64,000 nt of DNA from Candidatus Borrarchaeota archaeon (GTDB lineage Archaea; Asgardarchaeota; Sifarchaeia; Borrarchaeales; Borrarchaeaceae). The position numbers and the translations under genes were made by a program. How positions within the stretch are numbered: the first letter of the stretch is position 1; the number at the start of each line of letters is the position of its first letter. The stretch spans positions 1-64,000 of the forward strand of contig JAEORY010000001.1 in the NCBI GenBank assembly GCA_016840645.1. Reading direction: 5' to 3'. The notes under the pieces were generated by a model, which made no database searches, had not been told where the DNA came from, and saw nothing but the letters and a program-made list of their open reading frames with translations. Of this stretch, positions 47,321 to 55,417 are shown in pieces.

Positions 47321-48823
47321 TAGAATAAATTGCACGACACCAGCCAATACCCTAAACTGGTTAATCAAGTCGGCCGGCAGCAATACGTTAACTCTATTTC
47401 TATCTGCAATATCTCTCTCGACAACTATATTCTCAATGAAGTTATCAAGATTTTCAATCAAGCCCTGATCCCTCAATAGAGCGAATAATGCAATAGTCTC
47501 TTCTTTGACTGTTCTGGGGGTCGCCACCTTGCTGCCAGGTTGAACAGGGAAGGAATCATCAGCTAATTTAAACCTTGGAATAATGAACCGATTTGTCATC
47601 CTGGTCTTATACTGATATCTGATTTCACTCAGAGTAGCTAAGGTCTGAATATCAAGATAGCTTGGGTCAGGAAGACCAAGTGCATTTGATTGATAAGTAG
47701 TAATGCATCGCTCGATCAGGACGTTGCCTGAAGCATCAGTCACCCAGGTTGCAATACCATCATAAAGCAGGGTATCTCTCTCTGCCCTTGTAAATCTATT
47801 TTCTGATGGAGGAGCGAGAATTCCCTTAAGCTTCAAGTAATGGAGAGGCCTGGCAGGATCGTTATTTAGGTTCCACGCTGCGACTGCCCCTAAAGCCGCA
47901 GCCCACTCTTCGGGACACGTGGGAGAGTCGTTAAACCCGATTATCGTATTATGAGGGCTGTTGCGTGCATTGCCAAGGGTCGTCAATCCTGCCAGACTGT
48001 TCCTTGCCGCCGTAAATCCATGACCTTGCAGATCTTCGAGTGGTTCAAATCTATCTTCCAGCTCATTCTCTATCTCAACCAAGTTGGCTGTCTGTGTGAA
48101 CGGCTGAATGATATAATGAAACTGATCATTATCAATCACTGCCCACACATCTCCAAGATCGGGGTCGGTGGCTCCGCCTGCAAAAGAAGTATAATAGCTT
48201 AGAATCGGATTACCAGAGAAACAGCTTGGGGTTGATTCTCCGGCATAGTAATTATGCCTCACATTGATATAATTACCAACCGTGCCGCTGTTGACTGCAC
48301 TCAATCCAAGATCACCTTGACTTACCGTAGCAACCACAGGAAGGTTAGAATAGCTGACATTAATCATTGATGCAAGGGCGGAGGCCATCGCTTGCCCGGA
48401 CATCCCTGAAGTAAAAGTGATCTCAAGTTTGGTACCATTTATCATCAGATACCAGGGAGTAGCGGCGGAGATAATATCAGAATAGATTGCATCTGAAAAC
48501 TGTATCTCGGCTGATGCTGCGGTGCCAGCCACCCCGCTTCCAATTGCCATTGCATAGAGCTCAGTATTCGGATTGTTATCTTTAAATACATTACACATAC
48601 GAGCTAGATTGGAACCTGGGCCAAAATAGCCATCAGCGAGATCATCCCTTGATATCGCCATCAGGGTATCGTAAGCGGCCGTTCCTGCGGCGATCTTTTG
48701 GCCTATGATCAAAACCTTATGAGGGTTCTGAATAAGCCCCTGCAATGCCCTCGAATTGTCAATTTCGATGTATGCGCCAGGCGTCCGCAGGGAGTCTGGG
48801 ATATTATTGAATGATATTGCCAT
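47318..48823 (-). CDS. Tail sheath protein (Mu gpL-like)
   Basis: 501 residues. SFNNIPDSLRTPGAYIEIDN and NPHKVLIIGQKIAAG are the sheath N terminus of the Mu group; TTLGNARNSPHNTIIGFNDS, ARPLHYLKLKGILAPP and TWVTDASGNVLIERCITTYQ follow the family. Contractile sheath, proves a myovirus-type tail. Preceded by AGGATTAACC. Confidence 0.9.
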   Translation of the reverse strand: MAISFNNIPDSLRTPGAYIEIDNSRALQGLIQNPHKVLIIGQKIAAGTAAYDTLMAISRDDLADGYFGPGSNLARMCNVFKDNNPNTELYAMAIGSGVAGTAASAEIQFSDAIYSDIISAATPWYLMINGTKLEITFTSGMSGQAMASALASMINVSYSNLPVVATVSQGDLGLSAVNSGTVGNYINVRHNYYAGESTPSCFSGNPILSYYTSFAGGATDPDLGDVWAVIDNDQFHYIIQPFTQTANLVEIENELEDRFEPLEDLQGHGFTAARNSLAGLTTLGNARNSPHNTIIGFNDSPTCPEEWAAALGAVAAWNLNNDPARPLHYLKLKGILAPPSENRFTRAERDTLLYDGIATWVTDASGNVLIERCITTYQSNALGLPDPSYLDIQTLATLSEIRYQYKTRMTNRFIIPRFKLADDSFPVQPGSKVATPRTVKEETIALFALLRDQGLIENLDNFIENIVVERDIADRNRVNVLLPADLINQFRVLAGVVQFIL

Positions 48824-48826
48824 TGG

Positions 48827-49042
48827 TTAATCCTCCACTTTTTTTCTTTTACTGGCGATTGATTTCTGAGATGGTGGCTCGCCAATCTTAACACCGCCAT
48901 CCTTGATTCTCCTCCGCCAATATCTTCCTTCTCTTCCAATCAGAGGTTTTAATTCTCCTTCTTTTAAGAGAGGGTTCTTTGTCAGCGGATCTCTGACAAG
49001 CAATCCTTCATCAGGAATTAGGTATGCAACTTTTACTTTCAT
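48827..49042 (-). CDS. DUF2635 small tail protein (Mu gp38-like)
   Basis: 71 residues from ATG 49042 (MKVKVAYLIPDEGLLVRDPL), ending 3 nt before the sheath start. VRDPLTK, WRRRIKDGGVKI are DUF2635 features. An upstream in-frame ATG (49135) lies within the neighbouring gene and is unlikely. Confidence 0.8.
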   Translation of the reverse strand: MKVKVAYLIPDEGLLVRDPLTKNPLLKEGELKPLIGREGRYWRRRIKDGGVKIGEPPSQKSIASKRKKVED

Positions 49043-49058
49043 ATCCTTTAGCCCTTTG

Positions 49059-49694
49059 TCATTGTGTATATGTATCGAATATTGGAGAGAACCCTTTACC
49101 AAATTCACCAGCATTTGGATTCTCGGTAAAATCAATCAATTGTTCCATATCAGGAGCAAAGGCATTTACAGGTAGATTGCCAACTGGAAGGTTAGCGCTC
49201 GGCGATAAGACATACTGGGCAAAGATCGTATTAAACCAATCCAAATCCTCAGTATTATCTGCAATACTTTCACCAAGTCTCATCGTAAATTCAAATTCAA
49301 ATTGATACCAAAGCCAAGCCCTGTTTATTTCTATCACCCTCCCACCACGGTAATAAATTAGGCTCTCTGCTTGGTCCATCTTCCAGCCAAGTATAGCGTT
49401 AAATAATTCCTGCCTAAATGAGTACAAGGAATCATAAGCGGTAAGCCCTGTCTTATCTTTCTGAGAGGCGTCATTTTTAATGGCAGCGATGATAGCAAAC
49501 CGCTCTGTCACAACCTGATTAATATGGTTATCGTATTCATTCGGCGAGCAAGTCTCTCCCAATTGTATTACGAAAGCAACCTCTTCCCTTAGAGTGCCAT
49601 CAAGAGCCATAGCCAGCTCAGCAGCACCAGCAATCTTATTGCTGAATCTTGTATCTGCCAATCTAAGTTTAAGGACTACTGGGGCAATTTGCAT
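49059..49694 (-). CDS. Mu gp37-like tail terminator
   Basis: 211 residues. MQIAPVVLKLRLADTRFSNK and VAFVIQLGETCSPNEYDN match the gp37/tail terminator family; the ring caps the tail before joining the head. Gene order (HK97 gp10-like, gp37, DUF2635, sheath) is the same as in Mu-type clusters. Confidence 0.75.
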   Translation of the reverse strand: MQIAPVVLKLRLADTRFSNKIAGAAELAMALDGTLREEVAFVIQLGETCSPNEYDNHINQVVTERFAIIAAIKNDASQKDKTGLTAYDSLYSFRQELFNAILGWKMDQAESLIYYRGGRVIEINRAWLWYQFEFEFTMRLGESIADNTEDLDWFNTIFAQYVLSPSANLPVGNLPVNAFAPDMEQLIDFTENPNAGEFGKGFSPIFDTYTQ

Positions 49695-49696
49695 AA

Positions 49697-50170
49697 TTAT
49701 AAATTTCTATCAAAGGGCTCAGTTACTGCATTAAATCCAACTATTCCTATCCGCTTTATAATATCATCCTGGTGCTCCTCAACCGCAGGCTGCAACCAGG
49801 GTCGCGGCTTCATTCTCTTCGTCCCTGTCTCAAGATATTTACCGTATGGTGCGCCACCATATGTACCAATCTCAACCTGCATATATTCAGTGTCATACAT
49901 TATACTTCTGGCTAATTCGCCGGTGTCTATAGCAGGTGGATTATAAGGGAGGGAAGGACGATGGCGAACTTTCGTCTTACCACTCGTATAATAATAGGAT
50001 GCCCGTTTGGTATTTCTCATGGATCTAAGAATTGTATTCCTAATGTCATTAGCTCCAATAGTTAATGTCTTTGTTATAGCATCAGGAAATTCATCAACTT
50101 GCTTTGCTAAATCTCTCCCTATCTTTGCAAGCTTCTTATTCAGACCTCTAAGCGCCTTGGAATCAATCAT
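49697..50170 (-). CDS. HK97 gp10-like tail completion/neck protein
   Basis: 157 residues. RPSLPYNPPAIDTGELARSI and YGKYLETGTKRMKPRPWLQP are clear gp10-like (minor tail) motifs. Start overlaps the head closure gene. Confidence 0.8.
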   Translation of the reverse strand: MIDSKALRGLNKKLAKIGRDLAKQVDEFPDAITKTLTIGANDIRNTILRSMRNTKRASYYYTSGKTKVRHRPSLPYNPPAIDTGELARSIMYDTEYMQVEIGTYGGAPYGKYLETGTKRMKPRPWLQPAVEEHQDDIIKRIGIVGFNAVTEPFDRNL

Positions 50171-50616
50171 AGTGAAAACCCTGTACCACGCTGTTCAATC
50201 TCCTCCGCTGATATCTCAAAATACTCCCTTTGCTCTTTATGATCAACAATATCATGAATACGGAAAAGACGACCTTTCACCGTTGTACTCTGCTGCATGA
50301 ATAAAAAGTAATTAGATTTGATCATTATTAGATCTTCCATCGAATCAAATCCATCACCAAATGAATTCTTAAATTGTTTTCCAAGAGAGGCAATTGCCAT
50401 CCGCCTTACAATAAACTTATGAGTTGTACCTATCTCTGTCTGAACTCCTCTTACGTATTGGGCATACATTGACTCGCCAGCGGTTACTGGTTTTACACCC
50501 ATCCAGACAGTTAAAAGGGTATTAAAGCTGAAATCAAACCCACCATCATCATTCGCTTCCTGAACTGGCATACCAACTTGAACTCGCCATTTTAATTTTG
50601 GTATCAACCAGGTCAT
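50167..50616 (-). CDS. Head closure/head-tail joining protein
   Basis: 149 residues, beta-rich, with WMGVKPVTAGESMYAQYVRG and GRLFRIHDIVDHKEQREYFE, the phrases of the phage head-tail joining (SPP1 gp16-like) family. Located between connector and gp10-like genes. Confidence 0.75.
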   Translation of the reverse strand: MTWLIPKLKWRVQVGMPVQEANDDGGFDFSFNTLLTVWMGVKPVTAGESMYAQYVRGVQTEIGTTHKFIVRRMAIASLGKQFKNSFGDGFDSMEDLIMIKSNYFLFMQQSTTVKGRLFRIHDIVDHKEQREYFEISAEEIEQRGTGFSL

Positions 50617-50619
50617 ACA

Positions 50620-51243
50620 TCAGTATCTCAACACTCTAAAGAGATCAAGAGCTTTTCTTGCTTCAGGTGGTGGATTGCTGGTATCAATCTGTCTATTCTC
50701 ATAGACAGAAGCGACCCATAACTTCAGCCCCATCCTTATAGGGCTTGGGACCTTTTGATCAAATGTCCCATATCCTGCATAATACTCAATTAAATAACCA
50801 CCATGATAACGGGTGGTATTGGTAGGAGCAGTGACACCGTTTTTTATAACAAGCTTACCTGGGACTGATTCAGTAATAGCATAATAGTTGTTTGAGCTAT
50901 ATTCAGTCTCAGTATCATCTTCATCAAGAGTTGCAACTTTGATAATTGACAACAATGGAGGACGCGGAAGATTAATAACCTCATCTGGCCAAAAGTCCAT
51001 TACCAGTCTGATTTTCTGCTTAATAAAAGCTCGACCAAGATAACTTTCAGCACTCTTCCTGACAACCTCTATAAAATCCTCGATAAGGCTATCTTCATCA
51101 TTACCATCTATTCTTGCAAACTCTTTGACATCAGCAACAGAGATAGGCTCTATGGAAGGCTCCTCAACAACCTTCCATAGCCTATTGCCATCATCAGGTT
51201 CGGGAGCTTTTAAAATGCTCCCACTCTTCAGCAAATCACCCAT
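50620..51243 (-). CDS. Head-tail connector (gp6-like adaptor)
   Basis: 207 residues. PISVADVKEFARIDGNDEDS and FIEVVRKSAESYLGRAFI are the gp6-like adaptor opening; WVASVYENRQ near the end is typical. Binds under the portal. Confidence 0.8.
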   Translation of the reverse strand: MGDLLKSGSILKAPEPDDGNRLWKVVEEPSIEPISVADVKEFARIDGNDEDSLIEDFIEVVRKSAESYLGRAFIKQKIRLVMDFWPDEVINLPRPPLLSIIKVATLDEDDTETEYSSNNYYAITESVPGKLVIKNGVTAPTNTTRYHGGYLIEYYAGYGTFDQKVPSPIRMGLKLWVASVYENRQIDTSNPPPEARKALDLFRVLRY

Positions 51244-51666
51244 TTACTTCCTCTTTTTCTTCAGTTCTTTCTTAATGCGGGTGATTTCCTCATCCGAAAG
51301 TCCTGAAGCAGGTGCCCTGGCATAGATGCCAATCTTCTTTGCAGTTTCGATGATATCTTTTGACGATACATCCAGTTCCTCTGCCAATTGATATACACGA
51401 ACAACAAAGGTCTTCTCATCCTCATCTTTATCAACTACTGGCTTTGGTACTGAGGCATTCTCTGGAGCTACATCAACCGCAGCATTCTGTGGGGCGGCTG
51501 ATACCGCCTTCCTTTTCCTTACCTCGACATGTTCAGCAGCCTTAATATTGATGAAGACATCTGCGAGTTTATCAGGGAGGTCGTATTCATAACCTCCCTG
51601 ATAGATACAAACACGCATACCGTCTGGGGAGCCTTCTATCGAATAATTCATTTTGACTTTTTTCAA
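51244..51666 (-). CDS. Virion-module protein with an IF2 N-terminal-like domain
   Basis: 140 residues. The C-terminal 50 residues (VRVYQLAEELDVSSKDIIET, then GIYARAPASGLSDEEITRIKK) read as the IF2_N domain, a small helical fold found at the N terminus of bacterial initiation factor 2. A Ala/Pro/Glu-rich linker separates it from a short beta part. The gene lies between connector and capsid decoration-like genes, so it may be a virion or assembly protein; why it carries an IF2_N domain is unknown. Confidence 0.7.
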   Translation of the reverse strand: MKKVKMNYSIEGSPDGMRVCIYQGGYEYDLPDKLADVFINIKAAEHVEVRKRKAVSAAPQNAAVDVAPENASVPKPVVDKDEDEKTFVVRVYQLAEELDVSSKDIIETAKKIGIYARAPASGLSDEEITRIKKELKKKRK

Positions 51667-51679
51667 AACGCCTCCTTGA

Positions 51680-52189
51680 TTATTCGTCTATATCGCCAAA
51701 TTCACCAACGATGGCCCAAACATTATCAAGAGGAGCCACAAGATGGATACCACAATCAGAGGCGACTGACGCATGCATCTCAAATCCACTAATCGCCGTC
51801 CCATCAGAGCCAAGCAGAATACAACCAGAACAAGATACATCTATCTGAGTACTGGCTTCTGTAAATGTCCCTAACGAGTCGCCTCTAAGAAAGATCCAGA
51901 CATCTCGACCTGCCGAGCAGGATGTCAACCAAAATGACGCACTCACAACTGTTGAGTTTGCGTATATGGTTACCATCTTAACATTCTTTGGAAGGTTCTT
52001 TGTTGGTAAAACAGTGGCGGCTGCGGCAGGGGTAATTTCAACGGCTGTCTGATTACTGACAAGTAACTGCCTTGCATCTAAGCCAGTAACATCAGCGCCT
52101 GCGAATTCTAATACACCAGCCGATTGAACGACAAGTGCATTACCACCCCTCTCGTTATAAACTAAAGTCTGATACGTTTCATCAGGCAT
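51680..52189 (-). CDS. Putative capsid decoration protein
   Basis: 169 residues, almost all beta and small residues (VYNERGGNALVVQSAGVLEF, VSNQTAVEITPAAAATVL, DCGIHLVAPLDNVWAIVGEF). Reminiscent of head decoration proteins in composition and place (between capsid and connector), but no firm family motif. Confidence 0.5.
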   Translation of the reverse strand: MPDETYQTLVYNERGGNALVVQSAGVLEFAGADVTGLDARQLLVSNQTAVEITPAAAATVLPTKNLPKNVKMVTIYANSTVVSASFWLTSCSAGRDVWIFLRGDSLGTFTEASTQIDVSCSGCILLGSDGTAISGFEMHASVASDCGIHLVAPLDNVWAIVGEFGDIDE

Positions 52190-52214
52190 TTTATAAATCC
52201 TCCTAGCTTTTTAT

Positions 52215-52255
52215 AGGCTTAATGGAGAGCATAATATATCAGCCCTCCATAGCCT
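52215..52255. other. Inverted repeat, 11-bp hairpin
   Basis: AGGCT-TA-ATGGAG pairs with CTCCAT-AGCCT (5+6 bp with a 2-nt bulge, 17-nt loop). It lies between two virion genes, just upstream (minus strand) of the ribosome binding site of the 51680-52189 gene. No T-run on either strand, so a translational or RNA-stability role is more likely than termination. Confidence 0.5.
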
Positions 52256-52269
52256 ACTTCTTTGGCTCA

Positions 52270-52848
52270 TTAAACAAGAACGCTTGCTGGCCAGTTGGCA
52301 GGTAAGCCAAGTACTGCAAGAGCATTCAGAGGCACATACGATATATTCGTCGATGCACTGATGACAATCCTGACGTATCTTTCCATCCCCTTGTAGCCAA
52401 TGACATGAGGATAACTATCGGTTACCATCTGCGCCTGGCTCGTTACCGAGATAGCAATATTGAGGATTTCACCGGAAGCCCCACCTGTCAAGGCGGGAAT
52501 GCTCAGCGGAAAGCTCGCTCTTGTCAAAGCATCCAGGGCCAACCAGCTTGCCATTGTATAGACTGAATACAAGCGCGGCAAATCAATACCAAACACATCA
52601 CTTGCAACACAGTCTTGCCATGCATCGATACCAGCCGCTGACTGACTTGCCTTCTCGATATATACATCCATCGGGTCCACGAAACTGGCAAGAGATATGA
52701 TACTATGCTGAATAACGATAGCACATGTCTCATATCCTTGAGTGTCGATTGTGGCGCTGGTAACAGCCGCAACACTGGGATCTGCATAATGTGGTTCGAT
52801 AATTTCAAAGAACTTGAAATTACTTCTACCGTCTCTACGTCCACCCAT
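52270..52848 (-). CDS. Hypothetical structural protein after the capsid gene
   Basis: 192 residues. NFKFFEIIEPHYADPSVAAV, TIDTQGYETCAIVIQHSII, and MERYVRIVISASTNIS give a beta-sandwich impression. It follows the major capsid gene, a usual place for head fibre, decoration or tail-completion proteins. Family not recognised. Confidence 0.5.
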   Translation of the reverse strand: MGGRRDGRSNFKFFEIIEPHYADPSVAAVTSATIDTQGYETCAIVIQHSIISLASFVDPMDVYIEKASQSAAGIDAWQDCVASDVFGIDLPRLYSVYTMASWLALDALTRASFPLSIPALTGGASGEILNIAISVTSQAQMVTDSYPHVIGYKGMERYVRIVISASTNISYVPLNALAVLGLPANWPASVLV

Positions 52849-52888
52849 GATTTATTCCTCCTTGGTGTGGTTTATTTTTTATTCAATA

Positions 52889-52919
52889 ATGAGAAGCATC
52901 ATTTAAAAATGCTTCTCAT
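52889..52919 (-). terminator. Perfect 11-bp hairpin after the major capsid gene
   Basis: ATGAGAAGCAT (52889-52899) and ATGCTTCTCAT (52909-52919) form a perfect stem with a 9-nt loop, just downstream of the capsid stop on the minus strand. The following sequence is AT-rich but has no T-run, so it could be a weak terminator or a 3' stabilising hairpin for the abundant capsid mRNA. Confidence 0.5.
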
Positions 52920-52934
52920 CAAAGTTTTAATCTA

Positions 52935-54383
52935 TTAGACTGAGATTATACCAAGTTTAATTGCCTGAAAGTTAACGACATCGCCGCCAACTCTCTTCCT
53001 GGTATAAAACTCAACAAAGGGCTTCGCGGTATAAGGATCTCTTTGAACCGTGACACCCATACGATCAACGATAACATAAGCCTCTCGCCAATCAGCAAGA
53101 GCTACTGAAAGAGCACTTGCAGCGACGGTCGGCATTGTCGTTGACATTCTCACGGGTAGACCCAGAATGGTACTTCCTGCGGGGTCATCGGCCAATCCTG
53201 GTTTCCAAATATACTGCCCGTTGCCGTCTTTCAGATACATGGCATCGGCAACGGTCAATCTATTCATCAGCCAGGTTCCTCTGGTCAGAAAGTCTTCAAT
53301 CAAGCTATACTTGACCGCGATGAAACCATCGGCAGTTAAAGCGGTTGCATTTTGCATCGCCACCTGCTCAACCTGACCATAATTGACACCATCGCCATAA
53401 GACTCAAAACCTCTCGGTTGATTGACGCCATCGCCGGTTACAAAAGCAGCCCCTTCCCCTCGCAAGAATCTCGTAGAAACTTTATCAGCCAACCAATTTT
53501 CGACGTTGATCCCACTATCTTCCAGTAGGGTCATCGTTGCCCTCGGTTTAGCATAAAGGGTGTGAACTGGAATTCTCTTTTTAAACCATTGGGGAGTAGC
53601 GGTTTCACTGGTTGTCTCAGTTTCACCTTCCCAACCGTAACCTGCTTGATCCCAGTCAACCATCCATTCCAATGCTCCGGTTGTGATTGTTTCAAGAGAA
53701 GCAAGTTGACGGATTGGATCGGACTCAAACAACCTGGTGATAATACGGTTGCTGGTTGCAGGGGTGACGGTATAGCCACCATCTGGATCGATGCCAACTG
53801 AAAGGGCTTTCATGTCTTCGGGACTGAGAAATTTCTCATCCTTGCGGAAGAAGGTTTCAAAAGCCTCCTTATATGCAGAATAAGCATCAACATCAACCTC
53901 CATAGATTTCGCCCGGTTCCACGTGGCACCTTTGCCGCTTTTATCACGGACTGCCATCGCATGGATCATAAAAGACTTGGCCTCATTATAGAAGGTAGCG
54001 GAAGCTTTTTCTTCATCTCTCTGCTCAGCACCTTTCCTTCTCTTAATGGTGGTCTCGAAGGCATCCAGTCGCTCATTGAATTTCTCAACATCAGACTTCA
54101 TCTGAGCTTCAGCTTGATCAAAAGCAGCCTGTCTTGTGGTGATATCCTCTGTAAGCTTCGTCAGCTTTTCTTTTGTCAGAGCATCGGCTTCGGTAATATC
54201 CTTCCCTTTTACCTGCAAACCGTCAATGATCTTCTTCAGCTCTTCATGACCTTTGCGCAATTCGTCATAGCTATTCTTATGATTCTCACCGAGCTTTTTA
54301 ATCTCATCTTGAACAGCCTTTACGACTTCTGGCTCCGGTGTTTGCTGACTGCGTCCATCAGATTCTTTGACTTCGTAAGCCAT
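52935..54383 (-). CDS. Major capsid protein, HK97 fold
   Basis: 482 residues. Residues about 1-130 are a helical delta/scaffold domain (KGHEELKKIIDGLQVKGKD, coiled). The shell part shows FRKDEKFLSPEDMKALSVG, GGYTVTPATSNRIITRLFES, SDPIRQLASLETITTGA and FEFYTRKRVGGDVVNFQAIK-like endings of HK97-type phage_capsid proteins. The N-terminal domain is probably removed by the protease encoded next. Preceded by AAAGGAGAA. Confidence 0.85.
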   Translation of the reverse strand: MAYEVKESDGRSQQTPEPEVVKAVQDEIKKLGENHKNSYDELRKGHEELKKIIDGLQVKGKDITEADALTKEKLTKLTEDITTRQAAFDQAEAQMKSDVEKFNERLDAFETTIKRRKGAEQRDEEKASATFYNEAKSFMIHAMAVRDKSGKGATWNRAKSMEVDVDAYSAYKEAFETFFRKDEKFLSPEDMKALSVGIDPDGGYTVTPATSNRIITRLFESDPIRQLASLETITTGALEWMVDWDQAGYGWEGETETTSETATPQWFKKRIPVHTLYAKPRATMTLLEDSGINVENWLADKVSTRFLRGEGAAFVTGDGVNQPRGFESYGDGVNYGQVEQVAMQNATALTADGFIAVKYSLIEDFLTRGTWLMNRLTVADAMYLKDGNGQYIWKPGLADDPAGSTILGLPVRMSTTMPTVAASALSVALADWREAYVIVDRMGVTVQRDPYTAKPFVEFYTRKRVGGDVVNFQAIKLGIISV

Positions 54384-54406
54384 ATCAAATTCTCCTTTGT
54401 AAAGTA

Positions 54407-55195
54407 TTAACTATTGACTTGTTTCAAAGTTTTTAGAATCTCAAGCATCCCACTTGAATCTTCCTCATCTAAGTGGCTACTTTGATAGCCTGCATTTGCC
54501 TGATTTAGAATACGCAGCACCTCTGATAAGCCAGTAGCACCGCTCATCCTTCCCTCATCTGCCTCCCGCAGATAGGGTTTGTAGAGTTTAACCAGAAATT
54601 GAGCGAAGCTTCGTGAACAACCAGCATCCCGCAGGCTTCTTTCAAGCTCTCTCTCGGTTCCAGCTTCTTCAAATAGTTTCGGGTTTAATGTTTTCACTGT
54701 TTCAATTCTTGCATTTATATTAGCTGGGAATGTTACGATACTTAATTCCCATAAATCAATTTCTTTTAATAGTCGCGTACCTTTTTCTTTGCCGGGCTCG
54801 TGATCAACTACATCATAACCAATCGATAGACCAAAGCCAAATGACTTTGATTCAAACCCAAGCTTCATCGTCTCATAGACATCCTTCCCAAGTGATGTCC
54901 GCATAGCCAGTTTACCGACAGATCGCAGCCCTCTTGAATCTTCAGCCAGCTCAGTCCATACGCCTGGGATCTGATCTGACTTATGTTGCCATAGCATTGG
55001 GATTCCGTTGCCATTCCTGCCACCCTTTGCAAGCGATTTGACATAAGCGCCCTTTGCGACAATATCACCATGAGCATCAGGAAGGCCACCAAATGTCGAA
55101 CCATATCCTCGAAATATACCATCTTCCTCGATTTCCTTTACTTCGAATGGAAATGCGAGAAAGCTTTTATTCTGCCGGCTATCTTTTTTATTCAT
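54407..55195 (-). CDS. Prohead maturation protease, HK97 type
   Basis: 262 residues from ATG 55195 (GGAG 9-12 nt upstream; an earlier in-frame ATG at 55234 has none). FRGYGSTFGGLPDAHGDIVA, PMLWQHKSDQIPG (catalytic-type His) and DLWELSIVTFPANINARIE (catalytic Ser) are the peptidase S78/U35 signature. It processes capsid and scaffold during head assembly. Its GNGIPMLWQHKSDQI segment is partly repeated in a small gene at 19396. Confidence 0.9.
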   Translation of the reverse strand: MNKKDSRQNKSFLAFPFEVKEIEEDGIFRGYGSTFGGLPDAHGDIVAKGAYVKSLAKGGRNGNGIPMLWQHKSDQIPGVWTELAEDSRGLRSVGKLAMRTSLGKDVYETMKLGFESKSFGFGLSIGYDVVDHEPGKEKGTRLLKEIDLWELSIVTFPANINARIETVKTLNPKLFEEAGTERELERSLRDAGCSRSFAQFLVKLYKPYLREADEGRMSGATGLSEVLRILNQANAGYQSSHLDEEDSSGMLEILKTLKQVNS

Positions 55196-55285
55196 ATTTG
55201 ATTCTCCATCACGATTGCCTCTCCCATAAAACAATATCCTTATATAAAATTATAATTTATTTTTTCCAGAAAAAAAAGTAAAAAA

Positions 55286-55417
55286 TTATTCTCTATCTCC
55301 CTCAGGATCTTCTGAGTCATCATCTTCTAAAGTAAATTGGATTATTTTCCCATCCTTATCAACAAATTCAATGGAATCTATCCAATTATTGAACTCATCC
55401 TCATTATCTAATATCAT
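55286..55417 (-). CDS. Very small acidic protein
   Basis: 43 residues, MILDNEDEFNNWIDSIEFVD and an Asp/Glu-rich tail. Its ATG overlaps the topoisomerase fusion's stop (ATGA). An acidic chaperone-like partner is conceivable. The 90 nt between it and the protease gene show only an AT-rich TATAAT-containing stretch. Confidence 0.45.
   Translation of the reverse strand: MILDNEDEFNNWIDSIEFVDKDGKIIQFTLEDDDSEDPEGDRE

Noticed and set aside
55241..55260. Minus-strand promoter (TATAAT in AAATTATAATTTTATA) before the protease gene
   Set aside because: No -35 box at a usual distance, and the surrounding AT-rich sequence makes chance TATAAT likely.
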